This document shows, piece after piece, positions 17,499 through 26,167 of a DNA stretch of 64,000 nucleotides. A program made the position numbers and the translations under genes. The notes beneath the pieces were generated by a model. The model saw only the letters and a list, made by a program, of their open reading frames with translations, made no database searches and was not told where the DNA came from. Source of the stretch: JACVRW01 sp963811055 (GTDB lineage Bacteria; Actinomycetota; Thermoleophilia; Solirubrobacterales; Thermoleophilaceae); contig CAWEPQ010000001.1 in the NCBI GenBank assembly GCA_963811055.1, positions 887,293 through 951,292 on the forward strand, written 5' to 3'. Every line of letters begins with the position of its first letter. Positions within the stretch are counted from its first letter, which is position 1.

Positions 17499-18503
17499 GT
17501 GACCGGAACCACGCTCACTCATCCGGCAGGCTCCCTCGGTAGCGCGCTCGAGGCGCCCGCGGCCGCCGGGATCGCATCGGTGGGGGCCAGCCTGCCCGAG
17601 ACCGTTGTGGCCAACGGCCCGATAGCCGAGCGGCTCGGCGTGACGGAGGACTGGATCTTCAGCCGCACCGGCATCCGGGAGCGCCGCGTGGCCGCGCCCG
17701 AGGCGCGCTTCGCGGACCTGGCCGCGGCCGCGGGCCGCGACGCGCTCACGCGCGCTGCGCTCGATCCCGCCGACCTCGACCTCGTGGTGGTGGCCACCAT
17801 GAGTCAGGACGACCTGCTGCCCAACGCCGCTCCGCTGGTGGCGCGGGCGCTCGGCGCGTCCCGGGCCGGAGGGTTCGACGTGGGCGCGGCGTGCAGCGGC
17901 TTTCTCGCCGCGCTGGCGCTGGCTGCCGGGCAGGTGGAGGCCGGCAGGGCACGCCACGTGCTCGTGATCGGCGCGGATCTGATGTCCCGCTTCGTCGACC
18001 CCGACGACCGCCGCACCGCGGCGCTGTTCGGGGATGGAGCCGGAGCCGTGGTGGTCGGGCCCACGGAGGGGCCCGGCCGCATCGGTCCGGTGGTGCTCGG
18101 CGCCGACGGCTCGGCCGCGGACCTGATCCACGTCCGCCGTGCCTCCGGCCTCGTACACATGGAGGGTCACGAGACCTTCCGCATGGCCGTGTCGAGGCTC
18201 GTGGAGGTCACTCGGCAGGCGGTGCAAGCCGCCGAGCTGAGCCTCGACGACATCGACGTCTTCGTCTACCACCAGGCCAACGGCCGGATCATGCGCTCGG
18301 TGGCCGAGCGCCTCGAGCTGCCCGCCGAGCGCGTGGTGGACTGCATCGCAGGCCTGGCCAACACTTCGGCGGCGTCCATTCCGCTGGCTCTGCGTCGTGC
18401 GGCGGCCGAAGGGCGGCTCGCGACGGGCGACCGCGTGCTGCTCGCCGCCGTCGGCGCAGGCTTTACGTGGGGTGCGACCACCGTCGAGTGGGGTGCCTCA
18501 TGA
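17499..18503 (+). CDS. fabH: 3-oxoacyl-ACP synthase III
   Basis: Initiating condensing enzyme of type II fatty-acid synthesis: joins an acyl-CoA starter with malonyl-ACP. The 334-residue protein has the Cys-His-Asn triad of KAS III: GAACSGF (Cys132), VYHQANGRI (His) and LANTSAASIP (Asn). GTG at 17499 follows the C6/G6 leader; an in-frame reading to 17289 would cover the operator and overlap marR, so it is rejected. The N-terminus is slightly longer than in E. coli FabH. It is the first gene of a seven-gene operon, and its stop overlaps fabG by 4 nt. Confidence 0.92.
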   Translation: MTGTTLTHPAGSLGSALEAPAAAGIASVGASLPETVVANGPIAERLGVTEDWIFSRTGIRERRVAAPEARFADLAAAAGRDALTRAALDPADLDLVVVATMSQDDLLPNAAPLVARALGASRAGGFDVGAACSGFLAALALAAGQVEAGRARHVLVIGADLMSRFVDPDDRRTAALFGDGAGAVVVGPTEGPGRIGPVVLGADGSAADLIHVRRASGLVHMEGHETFRMAVSRLVEVTRQAVQAAELSLDDIDVFVYHQANGRIMRSVAERLELPAERVVDCIAGLANTSAASIPLALRRAAAEGRLATGDRVLLAAVGAGFTWGATTVEWGAS

Positions 18504-19231
18504 GACCGGACAAGGGCTCGGCACTCGTGACCGGGGCCTCGCGCGGAATCGGCGCGGCGGTGGCCCGTGACCTGGCCGCCGCCGGCTGGCCGGTGGGCCT
18601 CAACTATCGCTCCCACGACGAGGGCGCCGCGCGCGTGGCGCGCGAGATCGAGACCGCCGGCGGGGCGGCGGCCCCGTTGCCCGGCGACGTGAGCGACCCC
18701 GCCACTGCCGAGCGGCTGCTCGCCGGCCTCGAGGACCGCTTTGGCCCGGTGCTGGTGCTCGTGAACAACGCCGGCGTGCGCGACGACGCGCTCGCGCTCC
18801 AGATCGACGACGACGCCTGGTCGCGCGTGCTGGAGACCAACCTCAGCGGTGCCTTCCGGCTGACCCGCCGGGCGCTGCGCCCGATGATCCGCGAGCGCTT
18901 CGGCCGCGTGATCAACATCGCCTCGGTGGTCGGCCGGCGGGCCAACCCGGGCCAGGCCAACTACGCCGCCTCGAAGGCCGGGCTGATCGGGCTCACGGGC
19001 ACGCTCGCCGCCGAGGTCGCGCGGCGGGGGGTGACCGTCAACGCGGTCGCGCCCGGTTTCATCGAGACCGAGATGACCGAGGGCGTGGCGCGCCACCTGC
19101 TCGACGCGGTGCCCGCACGACGCGCCGGCACGCCCGAGGACGTGGCCGCCTGCGTGAGCTTCCTCGCGTCACCCGCGGCCGGCTACGTGACCGGCACGAC
19201 CCTGACCGTCGACGGCGGCCTGACCGCCTGA
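18500..19231 (+). CDS. fabG: 3-oxoacyl-ACP reductase
   Basis: NADPH-dependent ketoreductase of the elongation cycle. The 243-residue SDR has GASRGIG, NNAG, a serine before YAASKAG (catalytic Tyr/Lys), PGFIETEM and the C-terminal TGTTLTVDGG, all typical of FabG. It overlaps fabH by 4 nt and is followed 41 nt later by acpP. Confidence 0.93.
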   Translation: MRPDKGSALVTGASRGIGAAVARDLAAAGWPVGLNYRSHDEGAARVAREIETAGGAAAPLPGDVSDPATAERLLAGLEDRFGPVLVLVNNAGVRDDALALQIDDDAWSRVLETNLSGAFRLTRRALRPMIRERFGRVINIASVVGRRANPGQANYAASKAGLIGLTGTLAAEVARRGVTVNAVAPGFIETEMTEGVARHLLDAVPARRAGTPEDVAACVSFLASPAAGYVTGTTLTVDGGLTA

Positions 19232-19272
19232 CACCTACCCGACCCGCAAACGAAACGACAGAGGAGAACCCG

Positions 19273-19563
19273 ATGTCCACAGCCGTGACACCAAATGCCG
19301 TCCCGGCGCAGCCGGCCAAGCCGGCTGCTGGGGCCAAGCAGATCGAGGAACGCATCATCGAGGCGATCGTCTCGTTCGGGCCCGAGCCCGGCGACGTGAA
19401 GCTGGAGGCGCGCTTCGAGGACCTGGAGGTCGACTCGCTCGATCTGGCGGAGCTCGCGCAGATCGCCGAGGACGAGTTCGGCGTGAAGATCGAGTCGTCC
19501 GACGTCGAGGGGCTCAAGACCGTCGGCGACGCCGTCGAGCTGGTTTCCGCGCGAGCGTCATGA
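19273..19563 (+). CDS. acpP: Acyl carrier protein
   Basis: A 96-residue carrier protein. Ser55 in EVDSLDLAEL is the 4'-phosphopantetheine attachment site, with the usual acidic helix II after it. A Pro/Ala-rich N-terminal extension of about 20 residues precedes the core, unlike the ~80-residue housekeeping ACPs. A strong GAGGAG Shine-Dalgarno lies upstream. Encoding within the operon suggests a dedicated carrier. Confidence 0.92.
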   Translation: MSTAVTPNAVPAQPAKPAAGAKQIEERIIEAIVSFGPEPGDVKLEARFEDLEVDSLDLAELAQIAEDEFGVKIESSDVEGLKTVGDAVELVSARAS

Positions 19564-20765
19564 GCCGGCGCGTCGCAATCACCGGCGTCGGAGCCGTCAC
19601 GCCCCTGGGCGTGGGGGCACGGCGCCTGCACGAGCGCTGGCGCGACGGCGAGTCCGGCATCGAGGACGGCCTGGGGCGCGCCGGCGCGTTCCACGCGACT
19701 GACTTCATGTCGGCCAAGGAGGCGCGCCGCACAGACCGTTTCACCCAGCTGTCCGTGGCCGCCGCGCAGGAGGCGCTCGAGCACGCCGGCTGGGACGACG
19801 GCCCGCCCTACGAGCCCGACGCGGTGGGCTGCGTGATCGGCACCGGCATCGGAGGGCTCGGCACGATCGAGGACGCCCACGACGTGCTGCGCGACAACGG
19901 CCCTCGGCGAGTGTCGCCGCTCACGGTTCCGCTGATGATGGCCAACGCCGGGTCGGCCGCGCTGGCCATGCGCCACGGAATCCAGGGTCCGGTGTACGGC
20001 GTGGTGTCCGCCTGTGCCGCCGGCGCGCACGCGATCGGCGCGGGCATGCGGATGATCCAGACCGGCGACGCGGACGCCGTGATCGTAGGAGGGTCCGAGG
20101 CGGCGCTCACGTCGCTTGCGAGCGCCGCGTTTGCCGCGATGGACGCCACCTCGACCAGCGGGATCTCGCGCCCGTTCGACGCGCGGCGTGACGGCTTCGT
20201 GATGGGCGAGGGCGCCGGCGTGCTCGTGCTCGAGGCACTCGAGTCGGCCGAGGCGCGTGGTGCCCGGCCGGTCGGCGAGCTGCTCGGCTATGCGGCCACC
20301 GCGGACGCCCACCACATCACTGCCCCCGAGCCCGGCGGGCGCGGCGCGGCGCGCGCCATCGAGCGTGCCCTCGCGGATGCGGACGTGCGGCCCGATCAGC
20401 TCGACTACGTGAACGCTCACGGCACCTCCACGCCGCTGAACGACCGTGCCGAGACGGTGGCCCTCAAGTCCGCGCTGGGCGAGAGCGCCGGCGATGTGCC
20501 GGTGTCGTCCACCAAGTCGGCCATCGGCCATCTGCTCGGCGCCGCCGGCGCGGTGGAGGCGGTGGCCACGGTGCTGGCGCTGGGCGAGCGCGTGGCGCCG
20601 CCCACGCTCGGCTACGGCGAGGTGGACGAGGACCTCGACCTCGACTACGTGCCGGACAGTGCCCGGCCGCTGACCCCGGAGGGCAATCGTCCCGCCATCG
20701 GGATCTCGAACTCCTTCGGCTTCGGCGGGCACAACGCGGTGCTGTGCATGGCGGGAGCGTCATGA
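19560..20765 (+). CDS. fabF: 3-oxoacyl-ACP synthase II
   Basis: Elongating condensing enzyme. The 401-residue protein has the Cys-His-His triad: VSACAAGAHAIG (Cys), NAHGTSTPLND (His) and SAIGHLLGAAG (Lys/His region), plus the glycine-rich C-terminus SNSFGFGGHNAVL. The start overlaps the acpP stop by 4 nt and the end overlaps the carboxyltransferase gene by 4 nt. Confidence 0.93.
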   Translation: MSRRVAITGVGAVTPLGVGARRLHERWRDGESGIEDGLGRAGAFHATDFMSAKEARRTDRFTQLSVAAAQEALEHAGWDDGPPYEPDAVGCVIGTGIGGLGTIEDAHDVLRDNGPRRVSPLTVPLMMANAGSAALAMRHGIQGPVYGVVSACAAGAHAIGAGMRMIQTGDADAVIVGGSEAALTSLASAAFAAMDATSTSGISRPFDARRDGFVMGEGAGVLVLEALESAEARGARPVGELLGYAATADAHHITAPEPGGRGAARAIERALADADVRPDQLDYVNAHGTSTPLNDRAETVALKSALGESAGDVPVSSTKSAIGHLLGAAGAVEAVATVLALGERVAPPTLGYGEVDEDLDLDYVPDSARPLTPEGNRPAIGISNSFGFGGHNAVLCMAGAS

Positions 20766-22177
20766 GCATCGCCCTCGCGCCACCTCCGGTCAACGAGAAG
20801 CTGACGCCGCTCGAGCGCCTGGAGGTGCTCTGCGATCCAGGCTCGCTCGAGGTCATCCGCTCCGAGGTGACCTCACGCCACATGGGCGACAGGACCCGCG
20901 CCGGCGACGGCGTGGTGGGCGGCGCCGGCCGCGTGGAGGGACGGCCAGTGTTCTGTTACGCCCAGGACGCCGGCTACGTGGGCGGCTCGCTCGGCGAGGC
21001 TCATGCCGACACGATCGTGCGCGTGATCCGGCTGGCCGGCCGCGCGCAGGCGCCCGTGGTCGGGTTCGTGGAATCCGGCGGCGCGCGCATGCAGGAGGGC
21101 ATGGCGGCGCTCGGCGGCTATGCGCGGATCTTCCGCGAGACGGTGGCCCTCTCGGGTCGCGTGCCGCAGGTGTCCGTGGTGACAGGCCTCTCAGCCGGCG
21201 GCGGCGCCTACTCCCCGGCGCTCACGGACTTCGTGGTGATGACCCGCGCCGCGAGCATGTTCCTCACCGGACCCGCGGTGGTGCGCGACGCGCTCGGCGA
21301 GGACGTGTCGGCCGACGAGCTCGGCGGCACGCGGGTGCATCAGCGCAACGGCGTCTGCCACCTCGTGGCCGACACCGACGCCGAGGCGGCGCTCCTCACG
21401 CGCGACCTTCTCTCTTATCTCCCCGAGCGCGTGGGCCGCGCTCCCGCCGGGCGGCCGGCGCGCGGCCCGCAGGGGAGCCTCAATCCCGGCGCGATCGTGC
21501 CCACCGAGGCGCGCAAGATCTACGACGTCCGCGAGGTGGCCCGCCGCGTGTTCGACGACGGCGCCCTTTTCGAGGTGAGCCCCGGGTGGGCGCGCAACAT
21601 CGTGACGGGCTTCGGGCGCCTCGGCGGCCGCTCGGTCGGCCTGATCGCCAACCAGCCGCGCTATCTCGGCGGTGTGCTCGACGCCGCGTCGTCGGAGAAG
21701 GGCGCGCGCTTCGTCAAGAAGTGCGACCAGTTCGGGATCCCGCTCGTGGTGCTCGTGGACACGCCGGGATATATGCCCGGCACCCGCCAGGAGGGCGCCG
21801 GCGTGATCCGGCACGGCGCCTCGCTGGTGCACGCCTTCGCGGAGGCGCGGGTCCCCAAGCTCACGGTCGTCCTGCGAAAGGCATACGGAGGTGCGTTCAT
21901 CACGATGAACTCCAAGGACCTCGGCGCGGACTTCGTGTTCGCCTGGCCGCAGGCCGAGATAGGCGTGATGGGCGCGCGCCCGGCGGTGGGGATCATCCAT
22001 CGCAGGGAGCTGGCCGGCTCGGACGATCCCGAGGGCTCGCGACGGCGGCTGGCCGACGACTACGCGGAGACGCACCTGCGGCCCCAGGTGGCGGCCCGCG
22101 ACGGGTTCGTGGACGAGCTGATCGCTCCGTCGGACACACGCGAGCGCCTGGCGTGGGCATTGGGGGCACTCCGATGA
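20762..22177 (+). CDS. Acyl-CoA carboxylase carboxyltransferase (PccB/AccD type)
   Basis: A 471-residue biotin-dependent carboxyltransferase, the kind that makes malonyl-CoA or methylmalonyl-CoA. N- and C-terminal crotonase-like halves are both present: GYVGGSLGEAHADTIVR, ESGGARMQEG, GLSAGGGAYSPAL in the first; GGVLDAASSEKGARFV, VDTPGYMPGTRQE and RKAYGGAFITMNSK in the second. This single-chain plan is that of actinobacterial AccD/PccB, not the split AccA-AccD. The biotinylated AccA subunit is not in the window. Its place inside the fab operon suggests a dedicated extender supply; PccB and AccD cannot be separated by eye. Confidence 0.88.
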   Translation: MSIALAPPPVNEKLTPLERLEVLCDPGSLEVIRSEVTSRHMGDRTRAGDGVVGGAGRVEGRPVFCYAQDAGYVGGSLGEAHADTIVRVIRLAGRAQAPVVGFVESGGARMQEGMAALGGYARIFRETVALSGRVPQVSVVTGLSAGGGAYSPALTDFVVMTRAASMFLTGPAVVRDALGEDVSADELGGTRVHQRNGVCHLVADTDAEAALLTRDLLSYLPERVGRAPAGRPARGPQGSLNPGAIVPTEARKIYDVREVARRVFDDGALFEVSPGWARNIVTGFGRLGGRSVGLIANQPRYLGGVLDAASSEKGARFVKKCDQFGIPLVVLVDTPGYMPGTRQEGAGVIRHGASLVHAFAEARVPKLTVVLRKAYGGAFITMNSKDLGADFVFAWPQAEIGVMGARPAVGIIHRRELAGSDDPEGSRRRLADDYAETHLRPQVAARDGFVDELIAPSDTRERLAWALGALR

Positions 22178-22989
22178 TGCTCTCCGGCAAGCGCATCCTC
22201 GTGACGGGAGTGGTCACCCGCGACTCGATCGCCTACCACGTGGCGGAGCGCGCCCAGCGCGCCGGCGCCGAGGTCGTGCTCACGGGCTTCGGGCGTTCGC
22301 GGCGCATGACCGAGCGCGCGGCGGCCCGGCTGCCGCGGACGCCGGACATCCTCGAGCTCGACGCCAACCGCCCGGAGGACTACGAAGCGCTCACGGTCGC
22401 CCTGCACGAGCGCTGGGGCGGGGTGGACGGCGCTCTTCACGCGATCGCCTTCGCCCCGGCCGACGCCCTCGGCGGCGGGTTCCTCGACACGCCGACCGAG
22501 AGCGCGGGCGCCGCGTTCACCACCAGCGCCTACTCGCTGAAGGCTCTCGCCAGGAGCCTGCTCCCGCTGTTCGAGGAGGGGCGGTCCGGCGGTTCGATCG
22601 TGGCGATGGACTTCGACGCCTCGGTGGCGTGGCCGGCCTACGACTGGATGGGCGTGGCCAAGGCGGCGCTCGAGGCCACCGGGCGCTATCTGGCCCGCGA
22701 CCTGGGCGCGCACGGCGTGCGCGTGAACCTGGTGTCGGCAGGCCCGCTCCGCACCCTCGCCGCCGGCGGCATCGACGGCTTCGAGGCGCTGGCGGGCGCC
22801 TGGCCCGAGCAGGCGCCCCTCGGCTGGGACTCCGGCGACCCCGCGCCGGTGGCCGACGCCACCTGCTTCCTGCTGTCCGACCTTGCGCGCGCGATCAGCG
22901 GCGAGATCCTCCATGTGGACGGCGGCTTCCACGCGATGGGCGCCCCGCTCGAAGCCGGCGCCCGCGAGCTGGCGGGGAGCCCGGCGTGA
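22174..22989 (+). CDS. fabI: Enoyl-ACP reductase, InhA-like
   Basis: NADH-dependent reduction of the trans-2-enoyl-ACP double bond. The 271-residue protein follows InhA closely in plan: LSGKRILVTGVVTRDSIAY, the HAIAFAP loop, VAMDFDASVAWPAYDWMGVAKAALE with the Tyr-x6-Lys active site, and VNLVSAGPLRTLAA. Two adjacent ATG codons (22174, 22177) could start translation; the first overlaps the carboxyltransferase stop. The mycobacterial-type sequence supports an actinobacterial origin. Confidence 0.92.
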   Translation: MMLSGKRILVTGVVTRDSIAYHVAERAQRAGAEVVLTGFGRSRRMTERAAARLPRTPDILELDANRPEDYEALTVALHERWGGVDGALHAIAFAPADALGGGFLDTPTESAGAAFTTSAYSLKALARSLLPLFEEGRSGGSIVAMDFDASVAWPAYDWMGVAKAALEATGRYLARDLGAHGVRVNLVSAGPLRTLAAGGIDGFEALAGAWPEQAPLGWDSGDPAPVADATCFLLSDLARAISGEILHVDGGFHAMGAPLEAGARELAGSPA

Positions 22990-24143
22990 GCCCGGGTGCA
23001 GACAGGCTGTTGCTCACCGGAGCCACCGGCTTCGTGGGCATGGAGGTGCTGGCCCGCTACCTGGAGAGCACCGACCGGCAGGTGGTGGCGCTGGTGCGCG
23101 CCAAGGACGACGCCGACGCCGCGGCCCGCATCGACGGCGTGCTGGACGAGCTCTTCGGACGGCGCGCGCGGCGCTACGCGGGACGCGTGGATGCCCTGGC
23201 GGCAGACCTGACCGCGCCCGACCTCGGCATCGGACGAGATTCTGTGGCGGCACTCGCGCGGACGACCACCGACGTGATCCACGCGGCCGCGTCGGTCTCG
23301 TTCGCGCTGCCGCTCGACGAGTCGCGCGCCATCAACGTGGCGGGCACGGCCCGGGTGCTCGAGCTGGCCGAGCGCGCGCACGCGGAGGGCGGCCTGAGGC
23401 GGTTCGCCTACGTGTCCACCGCATACGTGGCGGGCACGCACGAGGGCACGTTCACGGAGGCGGACGTGGACGTGGGCCAGGGCTTCCGCAATCCCTACGA
23501 GCGCTCGAAGCTCGAGGCCGAGCAGATCGTGCGCGAGACGGGCGAGCGCCTGCCGGTCACGATCCTCAGGCCCAGCATCGTGGTGGGCGACCGGCGCAGC
23601 GGCTGGACCGCTTCGTTCAACGTCCTCTATCCGCCGCTGCGGGCGTTCGCCCGCGGCCTGTATCCAGCGGTGCCCGCGCTGCGCTCCTCGCCGGTCGACG
23701 TGGTCTCGATCGACTACGTGGCCGACGCGATCTTCTCGGTCTGCCAGGGCCACGACGGCGTCGGCGAGACCTATCACCTCACCGCGGGGTCGGGTGCCGC
23801 AACGGTGGGGGACCTCGTGGACCTGGCCACCGACTACTTCAGCCGCCCGCTGCGCGTGCTCGACCCCGACGTGTTCGAGCGCGAGGTGGCGCCCGAGGTG
23901 CGCCGGAACGGCAGCGCCGCCCAGCGGGCGGTGCTCGATCGCAGCCGCACGTACTTCCCCTACTTCCGCGTGGGCGTGCGCTTCGACAACCGGCGGGCCC
24001 GCAATCGGCTCGAGCCCGCCGGCATCCGCGCCGCGCCGCTCAGGGACTACTTCAGGGCGCTGGCGGACCACGCGGTGGCCGCACGCTGGGGCAGGCGCCC
24101 GATCACTCGCGCGCAGGCGATGGACCGGCTGGCGCCGGTCTAG
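22986..24143 (+). CDS. NAD-binding acyl thioester reductase-like protein (extended SDR)
   Basis: A 385-residue extended SDR resembling NAD_binding_4/male-sterility and carboxylate-reductase R domains. Seen: GATGFVGMEV (nucleotide binding), VIHAAASVSF, the YVSTAYVAG serine/threonine strand, the NPYERSKLEAE Tyr/Lys pair and ILRPSIVVGD. Such enzymes release carrier-bound acyl groups as aldehydes or alcohols. GTG at 22986 overlaps the fabI stop, so it is the last gene of the fab operon. I infer that it acts on the product of this synthase; ketone or sterol-type substrates cannot be excluded. Confidence 0.75.
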   Translation: MSPGADRLLLTGATGFVGMEVLARYLESTDRQVVALVRAKDDADAAARIDGVLDELFGRRARRYAGRVDALAADLTAPDLGIGRDSVAALARTTTDVIHAAASVSFALPLDESRAINVAGTARVLELAERAHAEGGLRRFAYVSTAYVAGTHEGTFTEADVDVGQGFRNPYERSKLEAEQIVRETGERLPVTILRPSIVVGDRRSGWTASFNVLYPPLRAFARGLYPAVPALRSSPVDVVSIDYVADAIFSVCQGHDGVGETYHLTAGSGAATVGDLVDLATDYFSRPLRVLDPDVFEREVAPEVRRNGSAAQRAVLDRSRTYFPYFRVGVRFDNRRARNRLEPAGIRAAPLRDYFRALADHAVAARWGRRPITRAQAMDRLAPV

Positions 24144-24144
24144 C

Positions 24145-24720
24145 TCACGACTTCCCCGAGCTCACCGGCTCCCTGTCGTTCTCCGCCCGATCGAAGCGCC
24201 CGATGCGGCTCGGCTGAGGGGGCGAATGGCTGTCGGGCCGTGCTGGATGGTCGCGCGGTCGCAGCACCGGACCCACCCGGTCGCCGACGGTCCTGAGGAT
24301 CCACGCATCGCGGCGGTAGTGGTACTTGATCAGCGGTCTGAGCAAGGTGAGTACGAGGGGAGACACAGAGCGCCGCGGCCGCGGGCGAACATCGATGGAG
24401 TAGCCGTACGCCCCTCCCGGAGCGCTGCGGGCGTAGACGGCCAGGGCCATCAGGCCCGCCGCCACCGCCAGCGGCACGAGCACGAAGGGCAGCACCGAGG
24501 GAGAGCTCCGGGGCGGCGAGGGATCGCCGGCCTGCGACCCGCGGCCACTCGAGGCGGGACCGCTTCCGCAGCAGAGCCGCCGGTTCCCGAGCGGAAACTC
24601 CTCGGTCAGCTTGGCCGGCGGGCGCGCCCGCTCCCCGTCGTCGCCCGTGTCCTGCGCCTGCCCGGGACCGGCCGCTACGACGAACGCCAGGACGCCCAGG
24701 ACGACCACGCGGCCGATCAC
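24145..24720 (-). CDS. Membrane protein of unknown function
   Basis: A 191-residue protein with an N-terminal signal or membrane segment (VVVLGVLAFVVAAGPGQAQ), a Pro/Ser-rich linker with two adjacent cysteines (RRLCCGSG), a second membrane helix (VLPFVLVPLAVAAGLMALAVYA) and a basic tail. GTG at 24720 overlaps the L,D-transpeptidase stop by 4 nt, so it is the last gene of that operon. Its stop is one base from the stop of the convergent fab operon. No family recognised. Confidence 0.55.
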   Translation of the reverse strand: MIGRVVVLGVLAFVVAAGPGQAQDTGDDGERARPPAKLTEEFPLGNRRLCCGSGPASSGRGSQAGDPSPPRSSPSVLPFVLVPLAVAAGLMALAVYARSAPGGAYGYSIDVRPRPRRSVSPLVLTLLRPLIKYHYRRDAWILRTVGDRVGPVLRPRDHPARPDSHSPPQPSRIGRFDRAENDREPVSSGKS

Positions 24721-25493
24721 AGGACGATCACCGGCGTGCCCACCGGCATCAGCCTCCCGAGCCTTCGTACATCGGCATTCCGCATCCGGATGCAGCCGTG
24801 CGACACGCGGCCGGGCAGGAGGTCCGGCCGATCGGTGCCGTGTATCCCCACGTAGCCGCCGGCCGGCCAATCGGTGAGAACCGCCGAGCGCGCGCTCGTG
24901 CCGAAGGCCAGCGGCCCGTAGGTGGGGCTCCGGTAGCCCGTGATCCGATTGCGGACGTAGAAGCGCCCACCCGGCGTGGGATGCTCGACGGTTCCGATCC
25001 CCACGCGAGCGGTGAGGACCGGGCGCCCGTCCCGGAGAAGGGTGGCCTCCAGCTTGGCCCGGTTCACCACGAGCTTGGTGCGCACCTGGGTGTATCCGCC
25101 GAGGGCCCGGCGCGGTATCCAGCCCGTCGTGCCGTTAGGCAAGACCGACAGCCGTGCGCGGACCCACAGGCGATCTCCGCTCCGCCGGGCGGCGCCCAGG
25201 ACCTGGACGATGTTGGTCGTGTGCTCCGGGGTGCGGGTGCCCACCCGGGCCACCGGCCGCGCGTCGCGAGCGGGCCTCGTGCGGGCGAGCACGGACGTGC
25301 GGACCGGCGCCCAGCGCGAGAGGTGCCGCGCGGGCTCGAGCGTTCGGGGTGCGGGGATCCGGAAGGCGGGCGTCACGGGCGCGGGCAGGCTCGGAGACGG
25401 CGCCGACTCGGGCGACGAGGCCGACGCGACCGCCACGGCGGCGCCCGCGGCTGCGACCAGTCCGAGCGCCGTGCCCGTCGTCCGGCCGCTCAG
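24717..25493 (-). CDS. L,D-transpeptidase (YkuD) with probable CTG start
   Basis: Exported peptidoglycan cross-linking enzyme. The C-terminal YkuD domain has HGTDRPDLLPGRVSHGCIRM, with catalytic Cys in the SHGC motif, after an SH3-like half (residues ~85-135). No ATG, GTG or TTG lies between the upstream stop and the signal peptide. CTG at 25493 overlaps that stop (CTGA) and gives a clean signal peptide (SGRTTGTALGLVAAAGAAV), so I prefer it. The alternative ATG at 25643 would overlap the previous gene by 154 nt. Confidence 0.8.
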   Translation of the reverse strand: MSGRTTGTALGLVAAAGAAVAVASASSPESAPSPSLPAPVTPAFRIPAPRTLEPARHLSRWAPVRTSVLARTRPARDARPVARVGTRTPEHTTNIVQVLGAARRSGDRLWVRARLSVLPNGTTGWIPRRALGGYTQVRTKLVVNRAKLEATLLRDGRPVLTARVGIGTVEHPTPGGRFYVRNRITGYRSPTYGPLAFGTSARSAVLTDWPAGGYVGIHGTDRPDLLPGRVSHGCIRMRNADVRRLGRLMPVGTPVIVL

Positions 25494-26167
25494 CCTGTGA
25501 ATCGTGGGCTCCCGAAGGCGCTCGTGCGAGGGGCCGAGGTCACGAACTTCGTGTCCGCCACCACGCGGAGCACGCGCTTCTTGGAGCGCGGCTCGTCGAA
25601 CGCCTCGGGTGCCGGAAGCACACCGGCGAGCCTTCTGATCCAAGCGGCGTGCCGGGCCTCCACCGAGTGGATCCGTATCGCCGCGGCCAGGTATGCGCGC
25701 GAGCTGATCCGCGGGGCCTGGTCCTTGTACGCGGCGGTGCCGAGGTCCTCGAACGCCACCGCGGTTCGCCGGAACGCCGCCTGGTCCTCGGTAACCCCCT
25801 GGAAGTCGAACCGCGGGCGCGCGATCGCGGCGCTGCCCAGAGCGTCCCTCAGCGCTTTCACGTGCGCGCGTTCGTGCGCGCCGACCACCCGCGCCTGCGT
25901 CGCGAACTCGCCTCTCAACGCGCCCAGCCGCTCCGCCTCTGTGTAGAACGCGGCCTGCAGGTACTCGAGCGCGAGCGCGTAGTTGAGGATGTCCACGTCG
26001 TTCGTGGCCTCTTGTGCATCGGCTTCCGCCACCGGCACCACCAGAGCACCCGCCGCGGCCGCGCCCGAGAGCCCCGCCGCGCGCAGGAACTCGCCGCGCG
26101 TGCTGCCGCCCACAGCCGCGCCGCGCTCCTGCAGCGCAGCGTCGGCGTCGAGTGTCTCGAACCTCAC
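25490..26167 (-). CDS. Exported ferritin-like protein A
   Basis: A 225-residue protein with an N-terminal export segment (FLRAAGLSGAAAAGALVVPVAEA) then a four-helix ferritin-like domain. Candidate metal ligands are in NYALALEYLQAAFYTEAE, VGAHERAHVKAL, FEDLGTAAYKD and HSVEARHAAW. This plan matches the secreted Ferritin_2/DUF4439-type proteins often found in pairs. Its start overlaps the stop of paralogue B by 4 nt and it leads into the L,D-transpeptidase gene. Envelope iron binding or oxidative-stress protection is inferred. Confidence 0.75.
   Translation of the reverse strand: MRFETLDADAALQERGAAVGGSTRGEFLRAAGLSGAAAAGALVVPVAEADAQEATNDVDILNYALALEYLQAAFYTEAERLGALRGEFATQARVVGAHERAHVKALRDALGSAAIARPRFDFQGVTEDQAAFRRTAVAFEDLGTAAYKDQAPRISSRAYLAAAIRIHSVEARHAAWIRRLAGVLPAPEAFDEPRSKKRVLRVVADTKFVTSAPRTSAFGSPRFTG

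Noticed and set aside
19059..20732. 557-codon minus-strand frame opposite acpP and fabF
   Set aside because: Antisense shadow of fabF; no coherent domain and an Arg/Ala/His-rich composition.
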